Shown here piece after piece: positions 1 through 6,811 of a stretch of DNA of 9,052 bases. Made by a program: the position numbers and the translations under genes. Numbering within the stretch: position 1 is the first letter of the stretch; every line of letters begins with the position of its first letter. This DNA comes from an uncultured Bermanella sp. GTDB taxonomy: Bacteria; Pseudomonadota; Gammaproteobacteria; Pseudomonadales; Oceanobacteraceae. Location: the NCBI GenBank assembly GCA_913054445.1, contig CAJXIK010000071.1:1-9052 (forward strand), written 5' to 3'. The notes below the pieces were generated by a model that did not search any database, was not told the origin of the DNA, and worked only from the letters and a program-made list of their open reading frames with translations.

Positions 1-47
1 TAGAGCATAAATTCTAGGTTATATAAACTCGCGAGCTTATTAAACCC

Positions 48-78
48 AAGCCCAAGCCTTATCCGCTTGGGCTTTTTT
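48..78 (+). terminator. Rho-independent terminator of an upstream gene outside the window
   Basis: A perfect 10-bp stem (48–57 pairing with 65–74, arms AAGCCCAAGC and GCTTGGGCTT) encloses a 7-nt loop. The 3' arm runs into six T residues at 73–78. This is a textbook intrinsic terminator on the + strand. The other strand lacks a comparable T run, so it acts mainly on + transcription entering from the left. It separates mlaA from whatever lies upstream. I cannot identify that gene, because at most a few codons of it could lie in positions 1–47. Confidence 0.9.
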
Positions 79-109
79 ATAGGGGGAATAGTCAATTGCA
101 AGGGGGTGG

Positions 110-138
110 TTGAGTTTAGCGAGCCTGCTTGTTTTAAT
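110..138 (+). promoter_or_regulatory. Sigma70-type promoter candidate for mlaA
   Basis: TTGAGT at 110–115 (4 of 6 to the −35 consensus) and TTTAAT at 133–138 (5 of 6 to the −10 consensus) are separated by exactly 17 bp. Transcription would start near 145, leaving a leader of about 20 nt that includes the GGAAG ribosome binding site at 154–158. It lies after the terminator at 48–78, which fits an independent promoter for mlaA. The call rests on consensus match only. Confidence 0.5.
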
Positions 139-165
139 GTGGGCTGATTTTTTGGAAGCAGCTGC

Positions 166-894
166 ATGCGGTTAATAACGCCCACCCTCACTTTTATATT
201 CATATCTCTACTTTCGTTCCAATCCATGGCCAACCAGCAGGATCCTTGGGAGGATTGGAATCGAGATGTATTTGCATTTAATGAAACCCTAGACTACTAC
301 ACCCTAAAGCCGGTGGCACAGGCCTATCGAAATGTGACTCCGCAGGTGGTAGACGATGCCATTAGCAATGTCTTCAGCAATTTAGGGGAGCCTGTGGTGA
401 TCGTCAGCGATTTAGCGCAGGGCAAATTTCTCGACGCATTGGCCGACACCGGTCGCTTCCTCATTAACTCGACCATCGGCGTATTAGGGGTGTTTGACGT
501 GGCCCGTCACATGGGCCTAGAAAAACACAACGAAGACTTAGGGCAGGCGTTGGCATTTTGGGGGGTGGCGTCCGGCCCGTACTTGATGCTGCCAATACTC
601 GGGCCGAGTACCGTGCGCGATGCCGCCGGTTTTTCCGTGGAAAATTTGGCTCTCAGTGACATCAATGTGGGCAGTCAAGTGTTCACCAGTGATGAGCTGT
701 TTTACGCTATGGTGTATGGTAAGTACTTAGATATACGCGGCGACCTCATTCCCACAGAGGGGCTCATCAGTGGCGACCGTTATGCTTTCATTCGTAGTTT
801 TTACCTGCAACGCAGGGACTACCTAGTTAACGACGGGGAAGTGGCAGACGAATTCAGCGATGAATTCGAGGACGAGTTCGAGGATGACTTCTAA
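166..894 (+). CDS. mlaA: MlaA/VacJ family outer-membrane lipid asymmetry protein, without a lipobox cysteine
   Basis: The 242-aa product matches MlaA (VacJ), the outer-membrane component that removes mislocalised phospholipids from the outer leaflet and passes them to MlaC and the MlaFEDB transporter. Family hallmarks are visible: DPWEDWNRDVFAFN (26–39), LKPVAQAY, the LGEPVV segment, TGRFLINSTIGVLGVFDVA, GQALAFWGVASGPYLMLPILGPSTVRD, and a C-terminal YLQRRDYL. Length is close to the E. coli protein (about 250 aa). The start is fixed by ATG with GGAAG 7 nt upstream. The N terminus is a hydrophobic signal sequence (about 1–22, possible cleavage after SMA), but there is no cysteine anywhere in the protein. 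It therefore cannot be a lipoprotein, unlike E. coli MlaA. Residues 228–242 form an acidic (D/E)EF repeat tail. No other mla gene is in the window. Confidence 0.93.
   Translation: MRLITPTLTFIFISLLSFQSMANQQDPWEDWNRDVFAFNETLDYYTLKPVAQAYRNVTPQVVDDAISNVFSNLGEPVVIVSDLAQGKFLDALADTGRFLINSTIGVLGVFDVARHMGLEKHNEDLGQALAFWGVASGPYLMLPILGPSTVRDAAGFSVENLALSDINVGSQVFTSDELFYAMVYGKYLDIRGDLIPTEGLISGDRYAFIRSFYLQRRDYLVNDGEVADEFSDEFEDEFEDDF
847..891 (+). repeat. 12-bp in-frame tandem repeat encoding the acidic DEF(E/S) tail of MlaA
   Basis: Three 12-bp units (847–858, 859–870, 871–882) plus a 9-bp partial unit (883–891) follow the pattern GA(C/T)GA(A/G)TTC plus one codon. They encode DEFS, DEFE, DEFE and DDF directly before the stop codon. 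The units differ at a few positions. Being in frame and a multiple of three, copy-number changes would lengthen or shorten the tail without a frameshift. Confidence 0.75.
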
Positions 895-914
895 AGAAAC
901 AAAGCCAAGGGCTA

Positions 915-1211
915 TTAAGCCAGTAGTTCGATAATTTCCGCTCCATAGCAATATATATCACCATCTTGCATGACGCGCTTAATGCGAATGCAGGCATTGA
1001 GTGCATCAAATTTGTTCTGATAAGAGGGCATATACACCACCGCCTCATCGCCTATTTGCAGTTCATTCTTTAGTTCTAGGCACATGCCGGTGCCGCTTAG
1101 ATCGACGCACACACACTGCACGCGCGCATTTCCAAGCGTCAGGGTTGCCTGGGTTTCCATGCGCATGCGAATATAATCACGCTTTTCCTCATGCTGGTTG
1201 GTTAGGCTCAT
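915..1211 (-). CDS. Single-domain PilZ protein, probable c-di-GMP receptor
   Basis: The 98-aa protein consists almost entirely of one PilZ domain. Both c-di-GMP-binding motifs are present: the N-terminal RxxxR (R11 to R15, within EKRDYIRMR) and D/NxSxxG (D37, S39, G42 in DLSGTG). Binding is therefore expected from family knowledge, although the output cannot be read from the sequence. The start is supported by AAAGGGG 5 nt upstream on the minus strand (1217–1223). The gene converges on mlaA with only 20 bp between the coding ends and diverges from the rssB-like gene. A PilZ gene between vacJ/mlaA and rssB is also how I recall P. aeruginosa PA2799. It lacks extra domains, so it presumably acts by binding a partner protein. 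Minus-strand codon 1 is at 1211–1209. Confidence 0.88.
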   Translation of the reverse strand: MSLTNQHEEKRDYIRMRMETQATLTLGNARVQCVCVDLSGTGMCLELKNELQIGDEAVVYMPSYQNKFDALNACIRIKRVMQDGDIYCYGAEIIELLA

Positions 1212-1442
1212 GATTGCCCCTTTGGCTGTTTTTTAAATATTGGCTGCCAACTCCGCCAGATTTTTGTGGTGGTCGTCGGCATCGAATATGACTTGCAATT
1301 AGCGTGACAAAGCTCCCGTTATTTCAACTTTTTTGATCACGATGTCCAATGATGTGAAGCGGGATGTTAGGTGCTTGCGTGTGCTGAGGCAGCCCTGTAA
1401 GGTGGCCCAGCAAAAAAATAACAACGACTGTGAAGGCACCCG

Positions 1443-2624
1443 ATGGAAGAGGCAAGCGGCCGAATTCTGGTCATAGACGATGAGGCCATCGTACGCGACA
1501 GTATCGTGGCGTATTTAGAAGACAGTGGCTTTGAGGTCTTCGAGGCCGCAAATGGCCAAGAGGGTGTGGCCTGTTTTAATCATCAACGCCCCGACGTGGT
1601 GTTGTGTGACTTGCGCATGCCCAACATGGATGGCTTGGCGGTCTTAAAAGAAATTAACCAGCTGCGTGCCAACACGCCGTTTATCGTGGTCTCGGGAGCC
1701 GGTGTCATGGCCGATGTGGTGGCGGCCTTGCGCCTAGGGGCCAGTGATTACCTCATTAAACCCATCCTCGATCTGGAGGTCCTAGAGCACAGCATCCGCC
1801 GCAACCTAAAGCAACAAACCCTCATCGATGAAAATATCGACTACCGCCACACCCTAGAACGAAAAAACGCAGCGCTCGAAGAGCGATTCGAAGAGCTTAA
1901 GCTAGATCAATTAGCGGGCCGTGAAGTACAAAGGCGCATGCTGCCAGAAGTGCAGTCGTCAATAGCCGGCATTGAATTTAATTACCATATTATTCCCAGC
2001 CTGTATTTAAGTGGCGACTTCGTCGACTACTTTCCCATCAGTAAAGACAAGGTTGTCTTTTACATCGCCGACGTGAGCGGTCATGGTGCGTCATCTGCCT
2101 TTATTACGGTGTTGTTGAAAAATCTCAGCAGTCGCCTGCGGCGCAACTTGCAACGCCAATCCAGTGATGATTTGCTGTATCCAGATAGGGTGATGGAGCG
2201 TATCAATAAAGAGCTGGTGGACGCCGCACTGGGTAAACATGTGAGTGTCTTTTGGGGCATGATAGATTTGCCAAGCAGTAGGCTTTCTTATAGTGTTGGC
2301 GGCCAGTTGCCCATGCCCATCTTACGCAATAAACAGGGTGTGCAATATTTGCAGGGCTGCTCTGTGCCTGCCGGTCTTTTTGCCGAAGCGCAATACAGCA
2401 CCTATCATATTGAATTAGGGGAAGAATTTGAGTTGGTGGCACTGTCAGACGGTATTCTGGAGGTGTTACCACAGCAAAGCTTGGCAGACAAAGAAGCGTG
2501 TTTGCTCGAGTGGGTACAACAGGGACAATTAAATACAGAGAGCTTGGAACGCTTACTAAGCATCCAAGAAGGCAAAGAAATTCCGGATGATATTACTTTG
2601 CTGTCACTTGCCAGGACAAAATAA
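1443..2624 (+). CDS. rssB: RssB-type response regulator: REC domain plus PP2C (SpoIIE/RsbU) phosphatase
   Basis: The 393-aa protein has three parts. Residues 5–120 are a receiver domain with the acidic pair D12/D13, phosphoacceptor D56 (VVLCDLRMPNMDG), S84 and K106. Residues about 121–165 are a charged helix that could form a coiled-coil signalling linker. Residues about 166–390 are a PP2C-type serine phosphatase with the metal ligands apparently intact: GD192xxD195, AD210VSGHG, SD336G and D382D383. This differs from E. coli RssB, whose C-terminal phosphatase-like domain is degenerate. The usual GH of the central motif reads GGQ here. The predicted role is to dephosphorylate the STAS protein encoded 2 nt downstream once D56 is phosphorylated. 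No histidine kinase or HATPase domain is attached or nearby. ATG is preceded by GAAGG 6 nt upstream. The symbol follows the Pseudomonas rssB–rssC arrangement and is by analogy. Confidence 0.9.
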   Translation: MEEASGRILVIDDEAIVRDSIVAYLEDSGFEVFEAANGQEGVACFNHQRPDVVLCDLRMPNMDGLAVLKEINQLRANTPFIVVSGAGVMADVVAALRLGASDYLIKPILDLEVLEHSIRRNLKQQTLIDENIDYRHTLERKNAALEERFEELKLDQLAGREVQRRMLPEVQSSIAGIEFNYHIIPSLYLSGDFVDYFPISKDKVVFYIADVSGHGASSAFITVLLKNLSSRLRRNLQRQSSDDLLYPDRVMERINKELVDAALGKHVSVFWGMIDLPSSRLSYSVGGQLPMPILRNKQGVQYLQGCSVPAGLFAEAQYSTYHIELGEEFELVALSDGILEVLPQQSLADKEACLLEWVQQGQLNTESLERLLSIQEGKEIPDDITLLSLARTK

Positions 2625-2626
2625 CT

Positions 2627-3109
2627 ATGGATTCGGGAAAAATTCTCGTCGCTCAGAGTCAGGGTATTTATATCGTCAAGTTTGTTGGTGATGTGCGCCT
2701 TAGCTTGTGCTCCACACTGGATCAATACACCAACAAAATGTTCGAGGACGACGGCTTTAAAACCGTCATCATCGACCTCACCGAGACCCTGTGCATCGAC
2801 AGCACCTCGCTGGGGCAATTGGCAAAAATATCTATCCTCTATAAAGAAAAGTACGGCCAGTTACCCACCATCGTCTCCACGCAAGATGACATTAACCGTA
2901 TTCTCATGAGCATGGGGTTCGACAAGGTTTTTTATATCGTCGATGAGATGGAATCTAGGGTGGAATACCTAGATGAGCTGCCATTGAAGCTGGTAGACGA
3001 ACAAGAAATGAAGCAGCAGGTATTGCAGGCCCATAAATTATTGATGGATATGAACCACAATAACCGTGCGGCCTTTCAAAACCTCGTTAATAGTTTAGAA
3101 GAAAATTAG
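2627..3109 (+). CDS. rssC: STAS-domain anti-sigma factor antagonist (RssC/SpoIIAA-like)
   Basis: The 160-aa protein has a STAS domain over about residues 4–105. It includes the phosphorylation loop motif CIDSTSLGQL, in which S59 directly after D58 is the residue normally phosphorylated by an anti-sigma kinase and dephosphorylated by a PP2C partner. Residues about 110–160 form a charged, probably helical C-terminal extension beyond the usual SpoIIAA-sized domain, with no function I can assign. The gene starts 2 nt after the rssB-like stop, with AGGA at 2613–2616 inside that gene, so translation is probably coupled. The pairing strongly suggests that the upstream phosphatase acts on S59. The sigma or anti-sigma target is not in the window. 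The symbol is by analogy to Pseudomonas rssC. Confidence 0.87.
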   Translation: MDSGKILVAQSQGIYIVKFVGDVRLSLCSTLDQYTNKMFEDDGFKTVIIDLTETLCIDSTSLGQLAKISILYKEKYGQLPTIVSTQDDINRILMSMGFDKVFYIVDEMESRVEYLDELPLKLVDEQEMKQQVLQAHKLLMDMNHNNRAAFQNLVNSLEEN

Positions 3110-3116
3110 TTGTCCT

Positions 3117-4151
3117 ATGAAGAACGAATTAAACAGTAAAAAAGCCAGTGTAATAGGCGGCGGTAGTTTTGGTACTGCCATTGCGAACATCCTCGCCGAG
3201 AATGGTTTTCAGGTTTGTCAGTGGATGCGCAACCCGCAAGCCATTATCGAGATGAACACTCTGCATGAGAATAAAAAATACCTGCCGGGGGTGGCGCTGC
3301 ATGAGGCCATCGAGGCCACAGATGATTTACAGCATGCCATCGCCCACTCGTCCGTCTTGTTTTATGCCATTCCCAGTCAATCGTTTCGTGAAATAGTCGA
3401 GAAGACCCAGGGTCTGGTGGCACCCGAGCAGATTCTTATCAGCACCACGAAGGGCATCGAGCCTCAGGGCTTCAACCTCATGAGCGATGTGCTGCGCCAG
3501 GTGTTCCCCGTGAACCCAGTGGGGGTCATCAGTGGCCCTAACCTGGCCAAAGAGATTGCAAACCGTCAGCTGGCGGCTTCGGTCATTGCCAGCAAAAACA
3601 AACGGGTGCGCGACTTCATTCAAAAGAGCCTAAGTTGCAGTTTCTTTCGCATCTATGTCAATGCCGACATGTACGGCGTAGAGCTGGGCGGTGCGTTAAA
3701 AAATATTTACGCCATCATTACCGGCATGGCGGTGGCATTGGGCTACGGCGAAAACACGAAGGCCATGCTGATTACGCGCAGCCTAGCCGAGATGAGTCGC
3801 TTTGCCGTGTCACAAGGGGCCAACCCCATGACCTTCTTGGGGCTGGCCGGGGTGGGTGATCTGGTCGCGACCTGTGTCTCGCCATTAAGCCGCAACTATC
3901 GGGTAGGCTATGCTGTGGGTAAGGGTGAAAACCTAGAGCAAGCCATCGCCTCCTTGGGTGAGGTGGCCGAAGGCATAAATACCCTGCGCTATATTCATCA
4001 TCACGCCACCGAAAACGGCATTTATATGCCTTTAGTAAGCGCCCTACATGCGGTGCTGTTCGAAGGGGCCGGTGTCGATCAGGTGGCCAATGCCTTGATG
4101 ACCGGCGAACAAAATACCGATGTGGAATTTTCTTTACCAAGAGGTGCTTAA
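3117..4151 (+). CDS. gpsA: Glycerol-3-phosphate dehydrogenase [NAD(P)+]
   Basis: GpsA reduces dihydroxyacetone phosphate to sn-glycerol 3-phosphate, the backbone for phospholipid synthesis, in the cytoplasm. The 344-aa length matches the family (E. coli about 339). Visible motifs are the N-terminal nucleotide-binding loop VIGGGSFGTA (12–21), STTKG with K112, GVISGPNLAKEIA (136–148), and ELGGALKNIYAI with the catalytic K195. The C-terminal substrate-binding region TFLGLAGVGDLVATCVSPLSRN follows. The gene lies 7 nt after the rssC-like stop with no clear Shine–Dalgarno, so it may depend on translation arriving from upstream. A gpsA–DUF4389–sixA order is what I recall from Pseudomonas. Finding it directly behind an rssB–rssC pair joins two blocks that I remember as separate there. 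No missing key residues were noted. Confidence 0.97.
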   Translation: MKNELNSKKASVIGGGSFGTAIANILAENGFQVCQWMRNPQAIIEMNTLHENKKYLPGVALHEAIEATDDLQHAIAHSSVLFYAIPSQSFREIVEKTQGLVAPEQILISTTKGIEPQGFNLMSDVLRQVFPVNPVGVISGPNLAKEIANRQLAASVIASKNKRVRDFIQKSLSCSFFRIYVNADMYGVELGGALKNIYAIITGMAVALGYGENTKAMLITRSLAEMSRFAVSQGANPMTFLGLAGVGDLVATCVSPLSRNYRVGYAVGKGENLEQAIASLGEVAEGINTLRYIHHHATENGIYMPLVSALHAVLFEGAGVDQVANALMTGEQNTDVEFSLPRGA

Positions 4152-4154
4152 GAC

Positions 4155-4478
4155 ATGGACAAGAGCTGGAAAGACAACATTAAATCCGAGTCATTTTGGC
4201 TACGCAGCCTATTTATGATTTTTTTCCTGATGGTCTATCGTGTGGTCGATATATTGGTCTTACTGGTGGCCTTGAGTCAATGGCTGTACATATTATTAAG
4301 CGGTGACAGCAATGCCAGCTTAAGTCGCTTTGCCGATGCTTTAGGCCGCTATGTGGCACAAATCATTCAGTATTTAGGCTATCACACGGAGCACAAGCCC
4401 TTCCCGTTTAACGATTGGCCGGGGCGCACCACTCAAGCACAGCCGGTGCCAGACAATCATGAAGACGCCGTACGTTAA
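4155..4478 (+). CDS. DUF4389 family inner-membrane protein
   Basis: The 107-aa protein matches the DUF4389 family of small membrane proteins of unknown function. Visible hallmarks are an early WLRSLFM, a hydrophobic stretch over residues about 17–48 that would span the inner membrane once or as a tight hairpin, and an amphipathic helix containing LSRFADALGRYVAQIIQYLGY. A conserved proline-rich motif HKPFPFNDWP (80–89) then leads into a polar tail. It starts 3 nt after gpsA, with GAGG at 4141–4144 inside the gpsA end. Its stop codon overlaps the sixA start as TAATG. The position between gpsA and sixA looks conserved in Pseudomonas, but I can state no function. Confidence 0.82.
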   Translation: MDKSWKDNIKSESFWLRSLFMIFFLMVYRVVDILVLLVALSQWLYILLSGDSNASLSRFADALGRYVAQIIQYLGYHTEHKPFPFNDWPGRTTQAQPVPDNHEDAVR

Positions 4479-4942
4479 TGCACCAACTCTATATTATGCG
4501 CCACGGCCAAGCGCATATGCAGGCCCCCAGCGATGAATTAAGAGAACTCACCGAACTTGGGGCTAAGCAGGTCTTCAATAGTGCGCGCCAACACCTCTCC
4601 GCTATTCGCTTCGATCATGTCTTTGTGAGCCCCTATGTCCGCGCCCAGCAGAGTTTTGCCCAAGTAAAGGCCGCTCAGGTGGCGTTTTCCCATGTGCAAA
4701 CCGTGAGCTGGATTACCCCAGATGTGGCAACCTCGGCGGCCATCGATGAGCTAGCAGCCTTGCCGGGTGATGGGTTAAAGATCTTACTGGTATGCCATCA
4801 AACCTTTGCTGGCCGCTTAGCGAGCCAGCTGTGCGAGGGCCACGAGCAGGGCATGCAGGTGGATACGGGCGCTATTATCAACATTCAAACCGAGGTGTTT
4901 GCCCGCCAGTGTGGAATATTTCAAAATATGCTCGTTGGCTAA
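4478..4942 (+). CDS. sixA: SixA-type phosphohistidine phosphatase
   Basis: The 154-aa histidine-phosphatase superfamily protein is the size of E. coli SixA (161 aa) and aligns along its length. The catalytic RHG is at 8–10 (H9), a SPYVRAQQS motif at 51–59 matches SPFLRAEQT, and the second active-site histidine is H107 in LLVCHQTF. SixA removes phosphate from phosphohistidine in signalling proteins. In E. coli it was first linked to ArcB and later to NPr of the nitrogen phosphotransferase system. Which partner applies here is unknown. The ATG overlaps the DUF4389 stop by one base (TAATG), a reinitiation arrangement, and I see no strong ribosome binding site. The 3' end overlaps the next gene by about 34 nt. 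Confidence 0.9.
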   Translation: MHQLYIMRHGQAHMQAPSDELRELTELGAKQVFNSARQHLSAIRFDHVFVSPYVRAQQSFAQVKAAQVAFSHVQTVSWITPDVATSAAIDELAALPGDGLKILLVCHQTFAGRLASQLCEGHEQGMQVDTGAIINIQTEVFARQCGIFQNMLVG

Positions 4943-5793
4943 TTTGCCCTGCCCTGTTGTGCTCACTGGCGGCCTTTGGCGAGGTGGGCGAGGGCCTACT
5001 GTGGCGGGTACATTCGCCTAAGCACCCCCCCAGCTTTTTATTTGCCACCATTCACGTGGATGACCGGCGGGTTAAGGCGTTGAACCCGCAGGTGGTGCGT
5101 CATTTTACTGAAGCCAAGACTCTGTGCCTCGAAATTCTTCCCGATCGTGAGGCGCAGGTGGCCATCGGCCAGGCCATGTTGTTGCCCAAGCCACACTCCC
5201 TCGATGATATTCTCGGTGAAAGCCTCTTTAACCGTCTAAGTCTCACTCTTAACAAGATGGGGGTGGACCCAGTGCAAGCCACTCACCTTAAACCCTGGGC
5301 GGCCATGATGGTGTTGAGCCGCCCTAAAAGCCACGGCGGATTCGCGCTCGACGAGCAGCTGTATCGTTGGGCCGAGTACCAATATAAAGAGCGGTGTGCG
5401 CTGGAGACCCTGCAAGAGCAGTTGGCGGTGTTCGATTCGTTACAGCATAAAGACCAAATGGCCTTGCTGACCGACACTTTGGATAACTGGCCCTTGTTAC
5501 ACGACATGAACGAACAGCTAATCGAGGCCTATGTGGCCGGTGACTTAGAGGGAATTGATCGGCTCAGCCGAAACATGCAGGGCAGCGATCATGAATTATC
5601 ACAAAGATTAAGAGATGCCCTCATTGACCAGCGTAACATTCGCATGTTGAATCGTATGCTGCCTTTCTTAAAAAAGGGGCGCAGTTTTATTGCCGTGGGG
5701 GCCTTGCACCTCCCCGGTGAGAAGGGCCTCTTAAACCTCTTGCGTGAACAGGGGTTCGTGGTGACGCCTGCCGGGAGCGCGCCGCCTCCCTAG
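4909..5793 (+). CDS. TraB/PrgY/GumN family protein, exported, GTG start
   Basis: The protein shows the family signature of a TIKI-like fold: GLLWRVHSPKHPPSFLFATIHVDDRRV near the start, LCLEILPD, KPWAAMMVLSRP, FALDEQLYRWA, and FIAVGALHLPGEKG near the end. From the GTG at 4909 it is 294 aa, with a plausible signal peptide (residues 1–24, basic K6/R9 then a hydrophobic core, possible cleavage after AFG). An upstream ATG at 4792 is open in frame. Using it would add 39 residues that look like out-of-frame sixA translation and would bury the signal peptide, so I prefer GTG. A GAGG lies at 4892–4895, about 13 nt upstream. The C-terminal GALH motif (264–267) is intact. The first GxxH motif is ATIH (46–49), a Gly-to-Ala change. 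Bacterial members such as E. coli YbaP have no settled function; hydrolase activity is only inferred. Confidence 0.8.
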   Translation: MWNISKYARWLICPALLCSLAAFGEVGEGLLWRVHSPKHPPSFLFATIHVDDRRVKALNPQVVRHFTEAKTLCLEILPDREAQVAIGQAMLLPKPHSLDDILGESLFNRLSLTLNKMGVDPVQATHLKPWAAMMVLSRPKSHGGFALDEQLYRWAEYQYKERCALETLQEQLAVFDSLQHKDQMALLTDTLDNWPLLHDMNEQLIEAYVAGDLEGIDRLSRNMQGSDHELSQRLRDALIDQRNIRMLNRMLPFLKKGRSFIAVGALHLPGEKGLLNLLREQGFVVTPAGSAPPP

Positions 5794-5864
5794 GGAACAA
5801 CGGGTCATGCTGGCGATGGCGATATACATAATAAGACATTTCAAATGAGTAAGGGTTTCAGTAC

Positions 5865-6713
5865 ATGGCAAACGATCTGCGTTTAAAGATTAAGGGCATC
5901 GACATTCATGCCCTACAGTGGGGTAATCCAGACGGCGTGCCGGTGTTGGCCTTGCACGGCTGGTTGGATAACGCCGCCACTTTTACCCATATTGCCCCCT
6001 TGCTCGAAAATTGCAACATAGTGGCGGTGGATTTACCCGGCCACGGATTGAGCGGTCACTGGCCGGATTTTCATCATTACCACATGTGGGCTGGGGTAGA
6101 AGACGTAGAGTGGATTCTCGATGCATTAGGCTGGCAAACGTGCCATCTCTTGGGGCACTCTATGGGGGCGGTGATCGGCACTCTGTACGCAGGCACCTTC
6201 CCCAAACGTTTAACCTCGTTGACCCTCATCGAGGCCATTGGCCCCACGGTTGGCACCCTAGATGAGGCACCGCAACGTTTGGCAGAAGCCATTAGCAGTT
6301 TGAAGCGCCACGATGCCCGTCAGAAGCCCAAAGCGAAGATGGAAAGCTTTGTGCAAACCCGCTTGCAGGGTCCTTTAAAGTTGTCAGCGCAGTCGGCTGC
6401 CTTGCTGATGGAGCGTAGCGTCGTGGAGAATAGCGAGGGGTTGTGCTGGTCGAACGACAAGCGCCTCAAAAATACCTCGATGATGCGTTTAACAGAGCCC
6501 TTGGTTGGGGCCTTCATCAAGGCCATAGAGTGCCCAGTTCTGGGCATCTTTGCCAACGACGGCCTGCATACCAAGGAAAAAGTGGCTGGGCGCTGGCAGC
6601 ATCTCAATGGACAAAAAACCCTATGTTGGTTTGACGGCGGTCATCATCTGCACTTGGATGGGGATGTGCCTGCCATCGCCCATCAGGTTAACCTGTTTCT
6701 AGACGCTCTCTAA
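5865..6713 (+). CDS. Alpha/beta-hydrolase fold protein, SERHL/MEST-like
   Basis: The 282-aa protein is a cytoplasmic alpha/beta hydrolase. The oxyanion-side motif is LHGWLDNAATF (30–40), followed by DLPGHGLS (56–63). The nucleophile elbow is GHSMG with S99. A likely catalytic acid is D232 in GIFANDG, and the C-terminal histidine is H260 (or H261) in DGGHHLHLDGD. Spacing and the HGWLDN and HHLHLD motifs resemble serine-hydrolase-like (SERHL) proteins, usually annotated as alpha/beta hydrolase of unknown substrate. Esterase or lipase activity is a reasonable inference, but the substrate cannot be read. ATG at 5865 has AAGGG 9 nt upstream (5851–5855). An earlier ATG at 5845 is out of frame and closes quickly. 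The 71-bp gap from the preceding gene contains CATAAT (5827–5832), a −10-like hexamer with no convincing −35. Confidence 0.88.
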   Translation: MANDLRLKIKGIDIHALQWGNPDGVPVLALHGWLDNAATFTHIAPLLENCNIVAVDLPGHGLSGHWPDFHHYHMWAGVEDVEWILDALGWQTCHLLGHSMGAVIGTLYAGTFPKRLTSLTLIEAIGPTVGTLDEAPQRLAEAISSLKRHDARQKPKAKMESFVQTRLQGPLKLSAQSAALLMERSVVENSEGLCWSNDKRLKNTSMMRLTEPLVGAFIKAIECPVLGIFANDGLHTKEKVAGRWQHLNGQKTLCWFDGGHHLHLDGDVPAIAHQVNLFLDAL

Positions 6714-6754
6714 TACCCTGCGCCGTTAATTGTGACGTGTGACTTATGGTGGAT

Positions 6755-6782
6755 GTGAGTCAGGTGGTAAACTTGCTTTAAT
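6755..6782 (+). promoter_or_regulatory. Weak sigma70 promoter candidate for the TlpA-like gene
   Basis: GTGAGT at 6755–6760 (3 of 6 to −35) and TTTAAT at 6777–6782 (5 of 6 to −10) are 16 bp apart, in the 98-bp gap before the thioredoxin gene. A start near 6789 would leave a short leader containing the GGAGA ribosome binding site at 6800–6804. The weak −35 makes this tentative. Confidence 0.3.
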
Positions 6783-6811
6783 ACTGCAAAATCTAGGTTG
6801 GAGAAAATTTC

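Noticed and set aside
903..913. Small hairpin AGCC–AAG–GGCT between mlaA and the PilZ gene as a bidirectional terminator
   Set aside because: The stem is only 4 bp. The minus side has a broken T-rich run and the plus side has none, so it is too weak to call.
1212..1442. Promoter search in the gap between the PilZ gene and rssB
   Set aside because: GTGACA and TTGCAA hexamers occur near 1293–1310, but no −10 element lies at a usable distance, and no clear sigma54 element was found.
3772..4140. Minus-strand open frame of 122 codons opposite gpsA
   Set aside because: It lies entirely within the well-conserved gpsA coding sequence and its arginine- and proline-rich translation matches no family I know.
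4792..4908. N-terminal extension of the TraB/GumN frame back to ATG 4792
   Set aside because: The extra 39 residues lie wholly over sixA in another frame, show no family similarity, and would place the signal peptide internally.
5773..5790. GGGAG…CTCCC inverted repeat at the end of the TraB/GumN gene
   Set aside because: A 5-bp stem inside the coding end with no T tract afterwards does not support an intrinsic terminator.
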